Shown: piece after piece, positions 7,100 through 18,158 of the stretch
Numbering within the stretch: position 1 is the first letter of the stretch
Layout of the letters: every line of letters begins with the position of its first letter
NCBI RefSeq assembly: GCF_008298015.1
Contig: NZ_VTPX01000002.1
Location: 62,001 to 126,000, forward strand
Source: Salinicola corii
GTDB taxonomy: Bacteria > Pseudomonadota > Gammaproteobacteria > Pseudomonadales > Halomonadaceae
Reading direction: 5' to 3'
DNA length: 64,000 bases
Translations under genes and position numbers: made by a program
The notes under the pieces: generated by a model
Told to the model about the DNA's origin: nothing
What the model saw: the letters and a program-made list of their open reading frames with translations, nothing else
The model's database searches: none

Positions 7100-8050
7100 A
7101 TGTCAGTACAGACCGCATCCCCTAAAACCCGAAACTCCGCGTGGACGAAGCAGGATCACTATCCGACACGCTTGCGTCAGCCGCAGGACGCGCTCTGGCA
7201 ACAGCGTCAGGAGGACGTCGTCAAGGGGCGTCATCTCGATGGCCCGCTGAACGGCGAGCAACTGGATCGTTTCGAACGTGACGGTTTCCTGTTCGAGCCC
7301 AACTTTCTGGGCCAGGCGGAACTCGACGCACTACGCGCCGAGCTGGCCGCCATGCTGGACCGAGACGACTTCCGCGATCGGGATTTCTCGATCACCGAAC
7401 CCCAGAGTCACGAGATCCGCTCGCTGTTCGCTGTCCACCACCTATCCCGCCGTTTTGCCGAATTGGCAGAAGACGAACGCATGGTGGGCCGCGCCCGGCA
7501 GATCGTCGGTGGCGACGTCTACGTACATCAGTCGCGGATCAACTACAAACCCGGCTTCCACGGCAAGGGCTTCAACTGGCACTCTGACTTCGAAACCTGG
7601 CACGCCGAAGACGGCATGCCGGAAATGCATGCTGTCAGCGCCTCCATCGTTCTGACGGACAACCATCATTTCAACGGCCCGTTGATGCTAATCCCCGGCT
7701 CGCACAAGGTGTTCGTGCACTGCCTCGGCGAAACGCCGGATGACAATCACAAGCAGTCGCTGAAACAGCAGGAGCTCGGGGTGCCGAGCAACGATGCGCT
7801 GCGTGAGTTGATCAAGGCGCGTGGTATCGATGCGCCCACCGGCGCAGCTGGCGGGCTACTGCTGTTCGACTGCAACACGCTGCATGGCTCCAATGCCAAC
7901 ATGTCACCGGATCCGCGCAGCAACGCGTTCTTCGTCTACAACCGTCGCGACAACGCCTGCGTCCAGCCATTCGGTGCCAGGAAGCAGCGGCCGTCGTTCC
8001 TGGCCCACCAGCCAGACGACGTGTGGACGCCGCAGCAGGGTACTCACTGA
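7100..8050 (+). CDS. ectD: Ectoine hydroxylase
   Basis: This non-heme Fe(II)/2-oxoglutarate dioxygenase (316 aa) converts ectoine to 5-hydroxyectoine in the cytoplasm. The ATG at 7100 follows a strong GGAGGTGA, so it is preferred over in-frame codons back to 7022. The EctD signature FNWHSDFETWHAEDGMP supplies iron ligands His161 and Asp163, and the third ligand is His262 in FDCNTLHGSNANMS. Length matches the family. No ectABC genes are nearby, so the gene stands apart from the ectoine biosynthesis operon, as is common in Halomonadaceae. Confidence 0.96.
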   Translation: MSVQTASPKTRNSAWTKQDHYPTRLRQPQDALWQQRQEDVVKGRHLDGPLNGEQLDRFERDGFLFEPNFLGQAELDALRAELAAMLDRDDFRDRDFSITEPQSHEIRSLFAVHHLSRRFAELAEDERMVGRARQIVGGDVYVHQSRINYKPGFHGKGFNWHSDFETWHAEDGMPEMHAVSASIVLTDNHHFNGPLMLIPGSHKVFVHCLGETPDDNHKQSLKQQELGVPSNDALRELIKARGIDAPTGAAGGLLLFDCNTLHGSNANMSPDPRSNAFFVYNRRDNACVQPFGARKQRPSFLAHQPDDVWTPQQGTH

Positions 8051-8247
8051 GGCGCCCTTGATCGCCGTCTCTCGGCCTTGAAGCATCCAGCCCGGGCCGG
8101 CGCGTGATGCCATAAGCCGCCGTTGGAGGTAGACTCGATGAGTTGCCGCCAGCGGCGGCTTCTTGTGTCTGGAGGTTGCCGTTTCGACGAGAACTTCGAG
8201 TCGTCGGGCGGTTCGTCACGTTCATCGCCATGACTTTGGAGTTCGAC

Positions 8248-8910
8248 ATGCCCTTTATCACCCGATTCCTCGACGGTCTCGAGACCGGCCTGCCGCTGGG
8301 CAAGATTCTCTGCGTGGGACGCAACTACGCGGAACATGCCAAGGAACTCAACAACCCGGTTCCCAAGTCGCCGATCCTGTTCATCAAGCCCCCGACCAGT
8401 GCCGTCGAACTGGAAGAGCCGATCGAGCGTCAGTTCAGCCACGGCGAGGTGCATTTCGAGACCGAACTGGCGCTGCTGATCGGCGAACGTATGAGTCGGG
8501 TCAGTGCGGAGGAGGCGATGAACGGCGTGGCAGGGGTCGGCCTGGCGCTGGATCTGACGCTGCGCGACGTGCAGTCCGCGCTCAAGGAGAAGGGGCATCC
8601 ATGGGAGCGGGCCAAGGCGTTCGACGGCGCCTGCCCGATCTCGCGGTTCGTGCCGGTGGAGGGCGAGATCGACTGGGGCGCGATCACTTTTCACCTCGAC
8701 ATCAACGGCGAGCGCCAGCAGAGCGGCAAGACCAGCGACATGCTGTTCGACATGCCGGCGTTGATCGAAGAGATGACCCGGACCTTCACTCTCGAGCCGG
8801 GCGACGTGATCCTGACCGGCACGCCTTCCGGCGTGGGACAGCTTCCGCGCGATGCCGTTCTCGGGCTATCCCTGTCGCTGGGCTTGGATGTCGGCACGCG
8901 TACGCGATAA
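8248..8910 (+). CDS. Fumarylacetoacetate hydrolase family protein
   Basis: A 220-residue FAH-fold protein of the short acylpyruvase/isomerase type (YcgM-like). ILCVGRNYAEHAKELNN starts the fold; HFETELALLIG provides the E-x-E metal-binding part; LALDLTLRDVQSALKEKG, WERAKAFDGACPIS and PGDVILTGTPSGVG are all conserved. These enzymes cleave or isomerise beta-diketo acids such as fumarylpyruvate. ATG 8248 has GGAG 6 nt upstream; an in-frame ATG at 8230 is an alternative. A tandem heptamer array begins within 6 bases of the stop codon. Confidence 0.9.
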   Translation: MPFITRFLDGLETGLPLGKILCVGRNYAEHAKELNNPVPKSPILFIKPPTSAVELEEPIERQFSHGEVHFETELALLIGERMSRVSAEEAMNGVAGVGLALDLTLRDVQSALKEKGHPWERAKAFDGACPISRFVPVEGEIDWGAITFHLDINGERQQSGKTSDMLFDMPALIEEMTRTFTLEPGDVILTGTPSGVGQLPRDAVLGLSLSLGLDVGTRTR

Positions 8911-8915
8911 AACCC

Positions 8916-8978
8916 GCTACGGGCTACGGGCTACGGGCTACGGGCTACGGGCTACGGGCTACGGGCTACGGGCCACGA
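8916..8978. repeat. Tandem 7-bp repeat, 8 perfect copies of GCTACGG
   Basis: Eight exact copies of GCTACGG span 8916-8971, followed by one degenerate copy (GCCACGA) to 8978. The array starts 6 bases after the FAH-family stop codon and abuts the terminator hairpin. A matching 8-copy array of CTGCGGG follows the MFS gene at 43866. Confidence 0.97.
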
Positions 8979-9016
8979 AGAGCGCCAGCGGCATTCACCG
9001 CTGGCGCTCTTCTCTT
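8977..9016. terminator. Bidirectional terminator hairpin
   Basis: A perfect 15-bp inverted repeat (GAAGAGCGCCAGCGG at 8977-8991 and its complement at 8998-9012) surrounds the 6-base loop CATTCA. It lies between the convergent FAH-family gene and speA, with TCTT following on the plus strand, so it probably ends both transcripts. Confidence 0.85.
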
Positions 9017-9045
9017 ACCGGAGACCCTCTTGCTCTCGCGGCTCG

Positions 9046-10956
9046 TTACTCCAGATACGTATAGCCACTGAGCCCTTCCGACAGTTCACTGACGAACAGT
9101 TCGCGCTCTTCGACGCTCAGCGGGCTGGCGATCAGTTGCTCGGTGAGCTTCTGCTTGAGCGCCACGGCGTCGAAGTTGACGTAGCCGAGCACGTCGGCGA
9201 CCGCGTCACCCTGCTGGACGTGGGAGAGCCGCCACTCGCCGTTATGGTCGAGGGCGACGTCCACCGAGTCGGTGTCGCCGAACAGATTGTGCAGGTCGCC
9301 GAGGATCTCCTGATAGGCGCCGACCAGAAACAGCCCGATCAGCTTGTCGTCATCGTCGTCCCACTCCGGCAGCGGCAGCGTGCTCTCGAGTCCCTGGCCG
9401 TCGACGTAGAGATCGATCCGGCCGTCGGAGTCGCAGGTGATGTCCTGGATCACGCCGCGGCGGGTCGGTTCGCGATCCAGCCCGGTCAGCGGCAGCACCG
9501 GGAACACCTGGTCGATCCCCCACACGTCCGGCAGCGACTGGAACAGCGAGAAGTTGGCGAACAGCTTGTCGGCGAGCTTCTCCGCCAGCTCGTCGGCGAT
9601 TTCCCGGTGGGCGCGGTTGCGGCTGTCGAGTCGCTTGTGCAGGCGCTGGCACGCGGCGAAGTAGACCGACTCGCCCTCGGCGCGGGCCTGCATGTCGGCC
9701 AGTCCCAGCACGAAGCGATCCTGCAGTTCCCCCACGGCCTGGACCACGTCGTGATAGGCCTCGACCAGGTCCCGCGGCTCGCGCATGCCCTCGAGGCGAT
9801 CGTAGACCCGCCATAGTTCGGCAACGTGGGCGTCTCCTTCGACCCGGCGCTCCGGTTCGATGTGCCCGAGCCGCTCCTCGCCGATCACGTTGGTGACCAG
9901 TACCGCGTGATGCGCGGTCAGCGCCCGGCCGGATTCGGAGATCAACTGGGGATGCGGCAGATTGTGGGTTTTGCAGATCTGACGGAAGGCCCACACCACG
10001 TTGGTGGCGTACTCCTGCATCGAGTAGTTGATCGAACAGAAACTGCGCGAGCGGGTGCCTTCGTAATCCACGCCCAGGCCGCCGCCGACGTCCACCGTAT
10101 CGATCGGCGCGCCCAGTTCGCGCAGGCTGTGGTAGAAGCGGGCGCATTCGCGCAGGCCGCGCTGGATATCACGGATGTTGGCGATCTGCGAGCCGAGGTG
10201 GAAGTGCACCAGTTGCAGGCTGTCCAGCGCATCGGCGTCGCGCAGCCGTTCGGTGATGGCCAGCAACTGGCTGGCGGTAAGACCGAACTTGGATTTCTCG
10301 CCGCCGGTGTCCTGCCACTTGCCTTTGCCGACGGAGGAGAGTCGGGCACGCAGGCCGATGCGCGGTTTGACCTTGAGCTTTTTGGCCTCTTCCAGGATCA
10401 GGCTCAATTCGGAGTATTTCTCGACCACCAGGTAGACCTTGTGGCCGAGCTTTTCCCCCATCAGCGCCAGGCGGATGTACTCGCGATCCTTGTAGCCGTT
10501 GCAGACGATCAGCGACGAGCCCTCGTCGCCGGAGAGCGCCAGCACCGCCATCAGTTCCGGCTTGCTGCCCGCTTCCAGCCCGACCCGGCCATGGCCACGC
10601 TCCTGGGTGGCGAGAATCTCCTCGACCACGCGACGCTGCTGGTTGACCTTGATCGGATAGACCGCGGTATAGCTGCTCTGGTAGTCCTCCTCCTTCATCG
10701 CTCGGTCGAAGGCCATGCAGAGCTGTTCGACGCGATCGTGGAGGATATCGATGAATCGCACCAGCACCGGCAGACGCAGCCCGGCGTCGCGCAGGCGGTC
10801 GACCAGGGTGTCGAGCACCAGCGTCGGCCCGGGCACCTCACTGCCCAGCGGGCGGACCAGCGTGCGGCCCTGATCGTCGACATCGAAATAGCCGCTGCCC
10901 CACTGGTCGATGTTGTAGGTGCGGCGGGCTTGTGCGGCGGGGGAAGAGTGCTTCAT
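9046..10956 (-). CDS. speA: Biosynthetic arginine decarboxylase
   Basis: A 636-residue fold-III PLP enzyme that decarboxylates arginine to agmatine, the first step of putrescine synthesis via agmatine. The start MKHSSPAAQARRTYNIDQWG is typical. AVYPIKVNQQ contains the PLP-binding lysine (Lys103). GLEAGSKPELMAVLAL, HFHLGSQIANIRDI and VDVGGGLGVDYEG match the PLP-barrel core. Length fits SpeA (about 630-660). Monocistronic, ending at the bidirectional terminator at 8977. Confidence 0.97.
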   Translation of the reverse strand: MKHSSPAAQARRTYNIDQWGSGYFDVDDQGRTLVRPLGSEVPGPTLVLDTLVDRLRDAGLRLPVLVRFIDILHDRVEQLCMAFDRAMKEEDYQSSYTAVYPIKVNQQRRVVEEILATQERGHGRVGLEAGSKPELMAVLALSGDEGSSLIVCNGYKDREYIRLALMGEKLGHKVYLVVEKYSELSLILEEAKKLKVKPRIGLRARLSSVGKGKWQDTGGEKSKFGLTASQLLAITERLRDADALDSLQLVHFHLGSQIANIRDIQRGLRECARFYHSLRELGAPIDTVDVGGGLGVDYEGTRSRSFCSINYSMQEYATNVVWAFRQICKTHNLPHPQLISESGRALTAHHAVLVTNVIGEERLGHIEPERRVEGDAHVAELWRVYDRLEGMREPRDLVEAYHDVVQAVGELQDRFVLGLADMQARAEGESVYFAACQRLHKRLDSRNRAHREIADELAEKLADKLFANFSLFQSLPDVWGIDQVFPVLPLTGLDREPTRRGVIQDITCDSDGRIDLYVDGQGLESTLPLPEWDDDDDKLIGLFLVGAYQEILGDLHNLFGDTDSVDVALDHNGEWRLSHVQQGDAVADVLGYVNFDAVALKQKLTEQLIASPLSVEERELFVSELSEGLSGYTYLE

Positions 10957-11127
10957 GACGTTCTCCGAACAACCGGCGGTGATGAACCCCGGCGTGAACG
11001 ATGACGGTGCCGGGAACGCATTTGGCGCGCATTATGACGATCACGGCCCTGGATGTCAGGGAAAAGCTAGTCGAAAGTCGCCACAGGTACAGTGATCGGC
11101 GTCGTTGGCTCGTCTGCCGACGACGGC

Positions 11128-12084
11128 TCAGGCCATGGCGTCGGGGAAACCGGGGGGCGCGGCCTCGAGCCGTTTGCCCAGCAGCGTGCGGAAGCGCGCC
11201 GGGTCGTGGGGCGTGATGTCGTGGGCCGGCGGATCGACGTGGATCACCAACAGCCGCGACAGCCAGTAACGCAGCGCCGTCATCCGCAGCATGGTTGGCC
11301 ACAGTTCGCGTTCCTGCCCGGTCAGCGGGCGATGCGCGAGATAGGCGCCAAGGATGGCCTCGTAGCGATCGGCATCGAGATCGCCGGTTTCGTCGCTGGC
11401 CCAGTCGTTGATCACGATCGCCAGATCGAACAGCAACTCCCCGGTGCAGCCGTTGTAGAAATCGATGATGCCGCCGAGGCGGTCACCGTCGTAGAGGGTA
11501 TTGTCGCGGAACAGATCGCCGTGGATCGCCCCCGAGGGCAGCTCGATGCCGTCGAACGCCTGAGTGTAGTCGGCGATCTCGCGGCTCATCAGGGCCTGGT
11601 CGTCGCCGGACAGAAACGGCAGCACCTCGCGATGGCGCCGCGTGAGCCAGTCGAGATCGCGCGGGTTGGCGCGCTCGCCGGTGAAATGCTGCGAGGCCTG
11701 GTGCATCCGGCCCAGGGCATCGCCGAGCGCGGCGCACTGGGCCAGGTTCGGGGCGCTGGGGTGGCTGCCCGGCATGCGCGGGAACAGCAGTGCGGGGCGC
11801 CCGGCCAGGCGCTGCAGGGCGACGCCGTCGCGATCGTGAACCGGTCCCGGCACCGGCAACCGCCGCGCAGCCAGATAGTCCAGCAGGTCGACGAAGAACG
11901 GCAGATCCTCGAACCCTCCCTGCTCGAACAGCGTCAGCACCCACTCGCCCTGTTCTGTCGTGACGAAGAAGGTGCTGTTCTCGGTGCCCTGCGGCACGCC
12001 CTTGAGCGTCTGCAGGCGGCCGACGGTGTAGCGTTCGAGAAACTCGGCGACCTGATCGTCGCTCAATGGGGTGAATACGGCCAT
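11128..12084 (-). CDS. thrB: Homoserine kinase, ThrB type II
   Basis: A 318-residue protein of the aminoglycoside-phosphotransferase-like (APH) fold used as homoserine kinase in Pseudomonas and Halomonas. It phosphorylates homoserine in threonine synthesis. YTVGRLQTLKGVPQGTENS at the N-terminus, GAIHGDLFRDNTLYDGD (catalytic HGDLxxxN) and GGIIDFYNGCTGELLFDLAI (metal-binding D of the DFG-like motif) are all present. It lies 176 bases downstream of the DUF2782 gene, an arrangement conserved next to polA. Confidence 0.94.
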   Translation of the reverse strand: MAVFTPLSDDQVAEFLERYTVGRLQTLKGVPQGTENSTFFVTTEQGEWVLTLFEQGGFEDLPFFVDLLDYLAARRLPVPGPVHDRDGVALQRLAGRPALLFPRMPGSHPSAPNLAQCAALGDALGRMHQASQHFTGERANPRDLDWLTRRHREVLPFLSGDDQALMSREIADYTQAFDGIELPSGAIHGDLFRDNTLYDGDRLGGIIDFYNGCTGELLFDLAIVINDWASDETGDLDADRYEAILGAYLAHRPLTGQERELWPTMLRMTALRYWLSRLLVIHVDPPAHDITPHDPARFRTLLGKRLEAAPPGFPDAMA

Positions 12085-12260
12085 GGGATCTCGGAATCTG
12101 GGGCGGACAGTTAGTGATAAAAAACCGCTGATGAAAAACCGCAGGATAAAAACGCAGCGCGCATTGTAGCGGCTCGCGAGGCGCTCTCCTACCGGCTATC
12201 CAGGCTGCGGGCCGAACCGCGGGCGCCTCGAGCCGAACCGCCCGCGGTCCGGTGCCGGCA

Positions 12261-12572
12261 TCACTCCTGCTCGACCCACGCCGGTACTGCAACGCGGGAC
12301 GCCTCGACGCGGGTGAAGTCGCCGTCGCCGTTGTCGTCGTAGAGGAAGTAGGGCTTGCTGTCGGCGGGCACGATGCGGATCGCATAGAGCTTGCCGTTGA
12401 CGCGGTACTCGTCGATCGTGCGCTGGCCGTCCTGCTGGGACGTGATGCTGGGCTGCTCCGCGGGCTGTGCCCATGCAGGCAGCACCGACCCAGCGATCAG
12501 CAGCGTCAGCAGCAGGCTCGTCAGCGGTGCCGTCGTTCTCGATCTTGAGGTCATTCGCGGCCATCGTGACAT
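12261..12572 (-). CDS. DUF2782 family exported protein
   Basis: A 103-residue protein starting [10 protein letters not shown] at 12572, after AAGGAGT at good spacing. A signal peptide ends at AQ/PAEQ after a [17 protein letters not shown] core. The DUF2782 body is [20 protein letters not shown] followed by [13 protein letters not shown]. Function is unknown. Members commonly sit between polA and thrB in gammaproteobacteria, as here, where it is divergent from polA. Confidence 0.85.
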   Translation of the reverse strand: MSRWPRMTSRSRTTAPLTSLLLTLLIAGSVLPAWAQPAEQPSITSQQDGQRTIDEYRVNGKLYAIRIVPADSKPYFLYDDNGDGDFTRVEASRVAVPAWVEQE

Positions 12573-12735
12573 GGCGGACTCCTTCGCTGGTCTCGGGGCA
12601 CAGGCCCCCGGGGAGACGGACGCATCCAGTGTATCGCTTTCCACCCTGCCGGCGCAGGGGGGCGAACGCCCTGACGCCGAGCCGTGGCTTGCGTATCATG
12701 AGGAGATCGAAAGCCAGCCACGGATCACGCAGCTC

Positions 12736-15513
12736 ATGGCAGATGCCCCCATCGTCCTCGTCGACGGATCGTCCTATCTCTATCGCGCCTTTCACGCGCT
12801 GCCGCCGCTCTCCACCTCCGATGGGCAGCCCACCGGCGCCGTGCGCGGCGTCCTCGCGATGCTCAAGAGCCTGATCAAGCAGTATCCGCAGAGCCCGATG
12901 GCGGTGGTGTTCGATGCCAAGGGCAAGACCTTCCGCGACGAGATCTACGCCGAGTACAAGGCCCACCGGCCGCCGATGCCGGACGACCTGCGCCCGCAGG
13001 TCGAGCCGCTGCACGACTGCGTCCGCGCCCTCGGCCTGCCGCTGCTGTGCATCGAGGGCGTGGAGGCGGACGACGTGATCGGCACACTGGCGCGGCTGGC
13101 GACGGATTCCGGCCGCGATGCGGTGATCTCCACCGGCGACAAGGACATGGCCCAACTGGTCAACCAGCACATCACCCTGGTCAACACCATGAAGGGCGAG
13201 ACCCTGGATGTCGCCGGCGTCGAGGCCAAGTTCGGGATTCCGCCGTCGCTGATCATCGACTACCTGGCGCTGATGGGGGACAAGATCGACAACATTCCCG
13301 GCGTGCCGGGGGTGGGGGAGAAGACGGCGCTGGGCCTGTTGCAGGGCATCGGCGGCGGGCTGGACGCGATCTATGCCGACCTCGAGAAAGTCACCACGCT
13401 GAGTTTCCGCGGCGCCAAGACGATGCCGAAGAAGCTGGAGGAGAATCGCGAGCAGGCCTATCTCTCCTACCAGCTGGCCACCATCAAGACCGACTGCGAG
13501 CTGCCGGTGGGGCTCGACGACCTGCACTTGGCCTCACCCGACCGCGAGGCGCTGAAGGCGCTCTACACCCGGCTCGAGTTCAAGAACTGGCTGGGCGAGT
13601 TGCTCGAAGGCAAGGACGAGGGCGTGGATGATGTGGGCGCCGAGAACGCCGGCAAGTCGGAAATCGACGAGGACGTGACGCTGACCAAGCCGGCGCGCCA
13701 CGACCAGACGCTGCTGACGCAGGCGGAATTCGATACCTGGCTCGAGCGGCTGAAAGCCAGCGAAGCGTTCTGCTTCGATCTGGAAACCACGAGTCTCAAC
13801 TACATGGAGGCCGATATCGTCGGTATCGGCCTCTCGCTGGAGCCCGGCGAGGCGGCCTACATTCCCGTCGGTCATGACTATCTCGACGCGCCGGCGCAGC
13901 TGGATCGCGACGCCGTGCTGGCGGCGCTCAAGCCGCTGCTGGAAGACCCCGAGATCGGCAAGATCGGCCAGAACCTCAAGTACGATATTTCGGTGCTGGC
14001 GCGCTACCGGATCCGGGTCGCCGGCGCGCTGAACGACACCATGCTCGAGTCCTACGTGCTGAATTCCACCGCGACGCGCCACGACATGGATTCGCTGGCG
14101 CTCAAGTATCTCGGCGAGAAGACCATCGGTTTCGAGGAGATCGCCGGCAAAGGCGCCAAGCAGCTCACCTTCAACCAGATCGCGCTGGAAGAGGCCGTGC
14201 CCTACGCCTGCGAGGACGTCGACATTACCCTGCGTCTGCATCGCGAACTGCGGCCGAAGGTGGAGGCGTCCGGCCGTCTTGCCGAAGTGCTCGATACCCT
14301 CGAGCGCCCGCTGATTCCGGTGCTCTCGCATATGGAGCGCAATGGCGTCGCGCTGGATGCCAGGCGCCTGCACACCCAGAGTCAGGAGCTGGAAGGGCGG
14401 ATTCGCGAACTGGAAACCGAGGCCTTCGAACTCGCTGGCAAGGAGTTCAACCTGGGCTCGCCCAAGCAACTGGCGGAGATTCTGTTCGAGGAGCAGAAGA
14501 TCCCGGTGATCAAGAAGACACCCAAGGGCGCGCCGAGCACCGCCGAGGCCGTGCTCGAGGAACTGGCGCTGGATTACCCGCTGCCCAAGTTGATCATGGC
14601 GCATCGCGGCATGACCAAGCTCAAGTCGACCTACACCGACAAGCTGCCGCGACTGGTCAACCCGGCGACCAACCGGCTGCACACCAGCTATCACCAGGCG
14701 GTGACGGCGACCGGGCGGCTGTCGTCTTCTGATCCCAACCTGCAGAACATCCCGATTCGCACCGAGGAAGGGCGCAAGATCCGCCAGGCGTTCGTCGCCC
14801 GTGACGGCTACAGGATCGTTGCCGCCGACTACTCGCAGATCGAGCTGCGAATCATGGCACATCTTTCCGACGACAAGGGCCTGCTCGATGCCTTCGCCAA
14901 CGACCGCGACATCCACGCCGCCACTGCGGCGGAAGTCTTCGGCGTGGCTCTCGACAAGGTCACCTCGGATCAGCGCCGCAGCGCCAAGGCGATCAACTTC
15001 GGGCTGATTTATGGCATGAGCGCCTGGGGGCTCTCACGGCAGCTGCACATCGAAGCCAAGCAGGCCAAGGTCTACATCGACCGCTACTTCGACCGTTATC
15101 CGGGCGTGGCCAGGTTCATGGACAACATCCGCGCCCAGGCCGGCGAGGACGGCTTCGTCGAGACCGTGTTCGGCCGCCGTCTCTACCTGCCGGAGATCAA
15201 GGCCCAGAATCACGCTCGCCGCCAGGCTGCCGAGCGCACCGCGATCAACGCGCCGATGCAGGGTACGGCGGCGGACATTATCAAGCTGGCAATGATCGAC
15301 GTGCACCACTGGCTCAACCCGGCCAAGGGTAAGGCGGCATTCGACGCGTGGATGGTGATGCAGGTCCATGACGAACTGGTATTCGAGGTCAAGGATAGCC
15401 AGGTCGATGACTTCCTCATTGCGATCCGGAGCAGGATGCAGGACGCGGCCAAACTCAATGTCCCGCTGATCGTCGATGCCAATAGTGGGGCCAATTGGGA
15501 CGAGGCGCACTGA
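12736..15513 (+). CDS. polA: DNA polymerase I
   Basis: A 925-residue replicative-repair polymerase with three domains. The 5'-3' exonuclease domain covers residues 1-300 ([31 protein letters not shown]). A 3'-5' proofreading domain follows at about 320-520, with Asp348 and Glu350 in CFDLETTSL, so proofreading looks intact. The polymerase domain has motif A DYSQIELR (Asp698), motif [15 protein letters not shown] and motif [11 protein letters not shown] (Asp879, Glu880). The ATG at 12736 gives the canonical [19 protein letters not shown] start; codons upstream to 12391 overlap the divergent gene and are not family-like. Confidence 0.98.
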   Translation: MADAPIVLVDGSSYLYRAFHALPPLSTSDGQPTGAVRGVLAMLKSLIKQYPQSPMAVVFDAKGKTFRDEIYAEYKAHRPPMPDDLRPQVEPLHDCVRALGLPLLCIEGVEADDVIGTLARLATDSGRDAVISTGDKDMAQLVNQHITLVNTMKGETLDVAGVEAKFGIPPSLIIDYLALMGDKIDNIPGVPGVGEKTALGLLQGIGGGLDAIYADLEKVTTLSFRGAKTMPKKLEENREQAYLSYQLATIKTDCELPVGLDDLHLASPDREALKALYTRLEFKNWLGELLEGKDEGVDDVGAENAGKSEIDEDVTLTKPARHDQTLLTQAEFDTWLERLKASEAFCFDLETTSLNYMEADIVGIGLSLEPGEAAYIPVGHDYLDAPAQLDRDAVLAALKPLLEDPEIGKIGQNLKYDISVLARYRIRVAGALNDTMLESYVLNSTATRHDMDSLALKYLGEKTIGFEEIAGKGAKQLTFNQIALEEAVPYACEDVDITLRLHRELRPKVEASGRLAEVLDTLERPLIPVLSHMERNGVALDARRLHTQSQELEGRIRELETEAFELAGKEFNLGSPKQLAEILFEEQKIPVIKKTPKGAPSTAEAVLEELALDYPLPKLIMAHRGMTKLKSTYTDKLPRLVNPATNRLHTSYHQAVTATGRLSSSDPNLQNIPIRTEEGRKIRQAFVARDGYRIVAADYSQIELRIMAHLSDDKGLLDAFANDRDIHAATAAEVFGVALDKVTSDQRRSAKAINFGLIYGMSAWGLSRQLHIEAKQAKVYIDRYFDRYPGVARFMDNIRAQAGEDGFVETVFGRRLYLPEIKAQNHARRQAAERTAINAPMQGTAADIIKLAMIDVHHWLNPAKGKAAFDAWMVMQVHDELVFEVKDSQVDDFLIAIRSRMQDAAKLNVPLIVDANSGANWDEAH

Positions 15514-15607
15514 AACCTGCGCTTGGCTGTCTTACACTGGTTCGACTTACACTGACGTGTCGTTTATCGCCGCATGACGGCATTATTTTCGCAAGGAGCA
15601 CAAGGTA

Positions 15608-17023
15608 ATGGCCAAACAGCAAATCGGTGTCGTCGGCATGGCCGTCATGGGGCGCAATCTGGCGCTCAATATCGAGAGCCGCGACTACACGGTGTCGATC
15701 TTCAACCGCTCGCGGGAAAAGACCGATGAGGTGATGCAGGAGAATCCCGACAGCAAGCTGGTACCGTTCTATAGCGTCGAGGAGTTTGTCGCCTCACTGG
15801 AAACGCCGCGCCGCATTCTGCTGATGGTCAAGGCGGGCGATGCCACCGACAAGACGATCGCCTCGCTGACACCGCATCTGGACCAGGGCGATATCCTGAT
15901 CGATGGCGGCAATACGCCGTTCGAGGACACCATTCGCCGCAACAAGGAGCTCTCGGAAGCGGGCTTCAACTTTATCGGCACCGGCGTTTCCGGCGGCGAG
16001 GAGGGCGCGCTGAAAGGGCCGTCGATCATGCCGGGCGGGCAGAAGGAAGCCTACGACATGGTGGCGCCGATCCTCGAGAAGATCGCCGCCCGCGCCGACG
16101 ACGGCGAGCCCTGCGTGGCCTATGTCGGCCCGGATGGCGCCGGTCACTACGTCAAGATGGTCCACAACGGCATCGAATACGGCGACATGCAGCTGATCAG
16201 TGAAGCCTACGCGATCCTCAAGGGCTCGCTGGGGCTCTCCAACGCCGAGCTGGCCGAGGTCTTCAGCGACTGGAACGAGGGCGAACTCGACAGCTACCTG
16301 ATCGATATCACCGCCAAGATCTTCACCAAGAAGGATGACCAGAGCGACCAGGACGTGGTCGACATCATCCTCGATTCGGCGGGCCAGAAGGGCACTGGCA
16401 AGTGGACCAGCAAGAGCGCGCTGGATCTCGGCGTGCCGCTGCCGCTGATCACCGAGTCGGTCTTCGCGCGTTTCATCTCGGCGCTGAAGGACGAGCGCGT
16501 CGAAGCCTCCAAGGTGCTGAAAGGGCCAGCGGAGACGCCGCTCGAAGGTGACAGGCAGGAATTCATCGAGAAGGTGCGCAAGGCGCTCTTCTTCAGCAAA
16601 ATCGCCTCCTACGCCCAGGGCTTCGCGCAGATGCGCGCGGCTTCCGAGCAGTACGACTGGAATCTCGACTACGGCGAGGTCGCCAAGCTGTTCCGCGCTG
16701 GCTGCATCATCCGCGCCCGCTTCCTGCAGAAGATCACCGACGCCTACCAGGAGAATCCCGGGCTCAAGAACCTGTTGATGGCGCCGTACTTCGGCGAGAT
16801 CGCCGGCAACTACCAGCAGGCGCTGCGGGACGTGATCGCCCATGCCGTCCAGAACGGCATCCCGGTGCCGACCTTCTCCTCGGCGATCGCCTACTACGAC
16901 AGCTACCGCAGCGAGAAACTGCCGGCCAACCTGATCCAGGCCCAGCGCGACTTCTTCGGCGCCCATACCTACAAGCGTGTCGATCGGGAAGGGACGTTCC
17001 ACACCGAGTGGCTGCAGGACTGA
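15608..17023 (+). CDS. gnd: 6-phosphogluconate dehydrogenase, decarboxylating
   Basis: A 471-residue enzyme of the oxidative pentose phosphate pathway that oxidises 6-phosphogluconate to ribulose 5-phosphate with release of CO2. The N-terminal Rossmann motif [37 protein letters not shown] and [20 protein letters not shown] (catalytic lysine region) are clear. Length matches the long enteric type. GCAAGGAGCACAAGGTA precedes the ATG. The nadA gene begins 13 bases downstream, so they may be cotranscribed. Confidence 0.97.
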   Translation: MAKQQIGVVGMAVMGRNLALNIESRDYTVSIFNRSREKTDEVMQENPDSKLVPFYSVEEFVASLETPRRILLMVKAGDATDKTIASLTPHLDQGDILIDGGNTPFEDTIRRNKELSEAGFNFIGTGVSGGEEGALKGPSIMPGGQKEAYDMVAPILEKIAARADDGEPCVAYVGPDGAGHYVKMVHNGIEYGDMQLISEAYAILKGSLGLSNAELAEVFSDWNEGELDSYLIDITAKIFTKKDDQSDQDVVDIILDSAGQKGTGKWTSKSALDLGVPLPLITESVFARFISALKDERVEASKVLKGPAETPLEGDRQEFIEKVRKALFFSKIASYAQGFAQMRAASEQYDWNLDYGEVAKLFRAGCIIRARFLQKITDAYQENPGLKNLLMAPYFGEIAGNYQQALRDVIAHAVQNGIPVPTFSSAIAYYDSYRSEKLPANLIQAQRDFFGAHTYKRVDREGTFHTEWLQD

Positions 17024-17036
17024 CGGAGACGAAGCG

Positions 17037-18086
17037 ATGGCGGAGCTGGAACGGGATCGGGTTCGCGAGTATCTGGCGGGCCATGCGCAGCCGACGCTCG
17101 ACGACGGCGCCCGAGCGCACTATCGGGAGCGTATCGCGGCGCAATTGAAGGCCCGTAACGCGGTACTGGTGGCGCACTACTACACCGATCCCGAGATCCA
17201 GGCGCTGGCGGAAGCGACCGGTGGCTGCGTGGCCGATTCGCTGGAGATGGCTCGCTTCGGCAAGAATCACCCGGCGACCACGCTGATCGTCGCCGGCGTG
17301 CGTTTCATGGGCGAGACCGCCAAGATCCTCAGCCCGGAGAAGTGGGTCTTCATGCCGACGCTGGAGGCGACCTGCTCGCTGGATATCGGCTGTCCGGCGG
17401 ATGTCTTCTCCGACTTCTGCGACCAGCATCCGGAGCGTACCGTGGTGGTCTACGCCAACACCTCGGCGGCGGTGAAGGCGCGCGCCGACTGGGTAGTGAC
17501 TTCGTCGATCGCGGTGGAGCTGATCGACCATCTCGACCGGCAGGGCGAGAAGATCCTGTGGGCGCCGGACCGCCATCTGGGCAACTATGTCCGCGAGCGC
17601 ACCGGTGCCGACGTGCTCTGCTGGGACGGCGAGTGCATCGTCCACGACGAGTTCAAGGCCAAGGGGATTCTCGAGCTCAAGGCGCTGCATCCGGAAGCGG
17701 CGGTGCTCGTGCACCCGGAATCGCCGGCGTCGGTGGTGGAGATCGCCGATGTGGTAGGCTCCACCTCGCAGCTGATCAGTGCGGCTCAGCAGCTCGACAA
17801 CCCCAGCTTCATCGTCGCCACCGATCGCGGCATCTTCTACAAGATGCAGCAGTTGATGCCTGGCAAGACCTTCATGGCCGCACCCACGGCGGGCAACGGC
17901 GCCACCTGTCGCAGTTGTGCCAACTGCCCGTGGATGGCGATGAACGGGCTCGAAAATACCCTGGCGGTGCTGGAAGACGCCAACGGCTGCGGCCAGGAGA
18001 TTCACGTCGACCCCGAGATCGCACGCCAGGCGCTGGTGCCGCTGGATCGAATGCTAGCGTTCGGTGCCGAACTGAAGCGCCGCTAA
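17037..18086 (+). CDS. nadA: Quinolinate synthase
   Basis: A 349-residue [4Fe-4S] enzyme that condenses iminoaspartate with dihydroxyacetone phosphate to quinolinate in NAD synthesis. Visible motifs are [48 protein letters not shown] and the C-terminal [17 protein letters not shown], which carry cluster cysteines. The ATG at 17037 follows GGAGACGAAGCG. nadB and nadC are not in the window. A strong hairpin terminator follows. Confidence 0.97.
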   Translation: MAELERDRVREYLAGHAQPTLDDGARAHYRERIAAQLKARNAVLVAHYYTDPEIQALAEATGGCVADSLEMARFGKNHPATTLIVAGVRFMGETAKILSPEKWVFMPTLEATCSLDIGCPADVFSDFCDQHPERTVVVYANTSAAVKARADWVVTSSIAVELIDHLDRQGEKILWAPDRHLGNYVRERTGADVLCWDGECIVHDEFKAKGILELKALHPEAAVLVHPESPASVVEIADVVGSTSQLISAAQQLDNPSFIVATDRGIFYKMQQLMPGKTFMAAPTAGNGATCRSCANCPWMAMNGLENTLAVLEDANGCGQEIHVDPEIARQALVPLDRMLAFGAELKRR

Positions 18087-18108
18087 ATCTGTTTCGATGA
18101 AAAACTAA

Positions 18109-18147
18109 AGCGCCCGCCCCGGCTGACACCGGGACGGGCGCTTTTAT
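18109..18147. terminator. Bidirectional terminator
   Basis: AAAGCGCCCG..CCCCGG pairs with CCGGGACGGGCGCTTTT around a short loop. The stem is flanked by A residues on one side and T residues on the other, so it can end both nadA (plus) and the convergent mipA-like gene (minus). Confidence 0.88.
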
Positions 18148-18158
18148 GTCTCTACGAT

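Noticed and set aside
8916-8978. Repeat array considered as CRISPR
   Set aside because: The unit is 7 bases with no spacers; the arrays at 43866 and 43949 are likewise simple tandem repeats.
9826-11004. 392-aa plus-strand ORF
   Set aside because: Antisense to speA, which carries the PLP-lysine and other family motifs on the minus strand.
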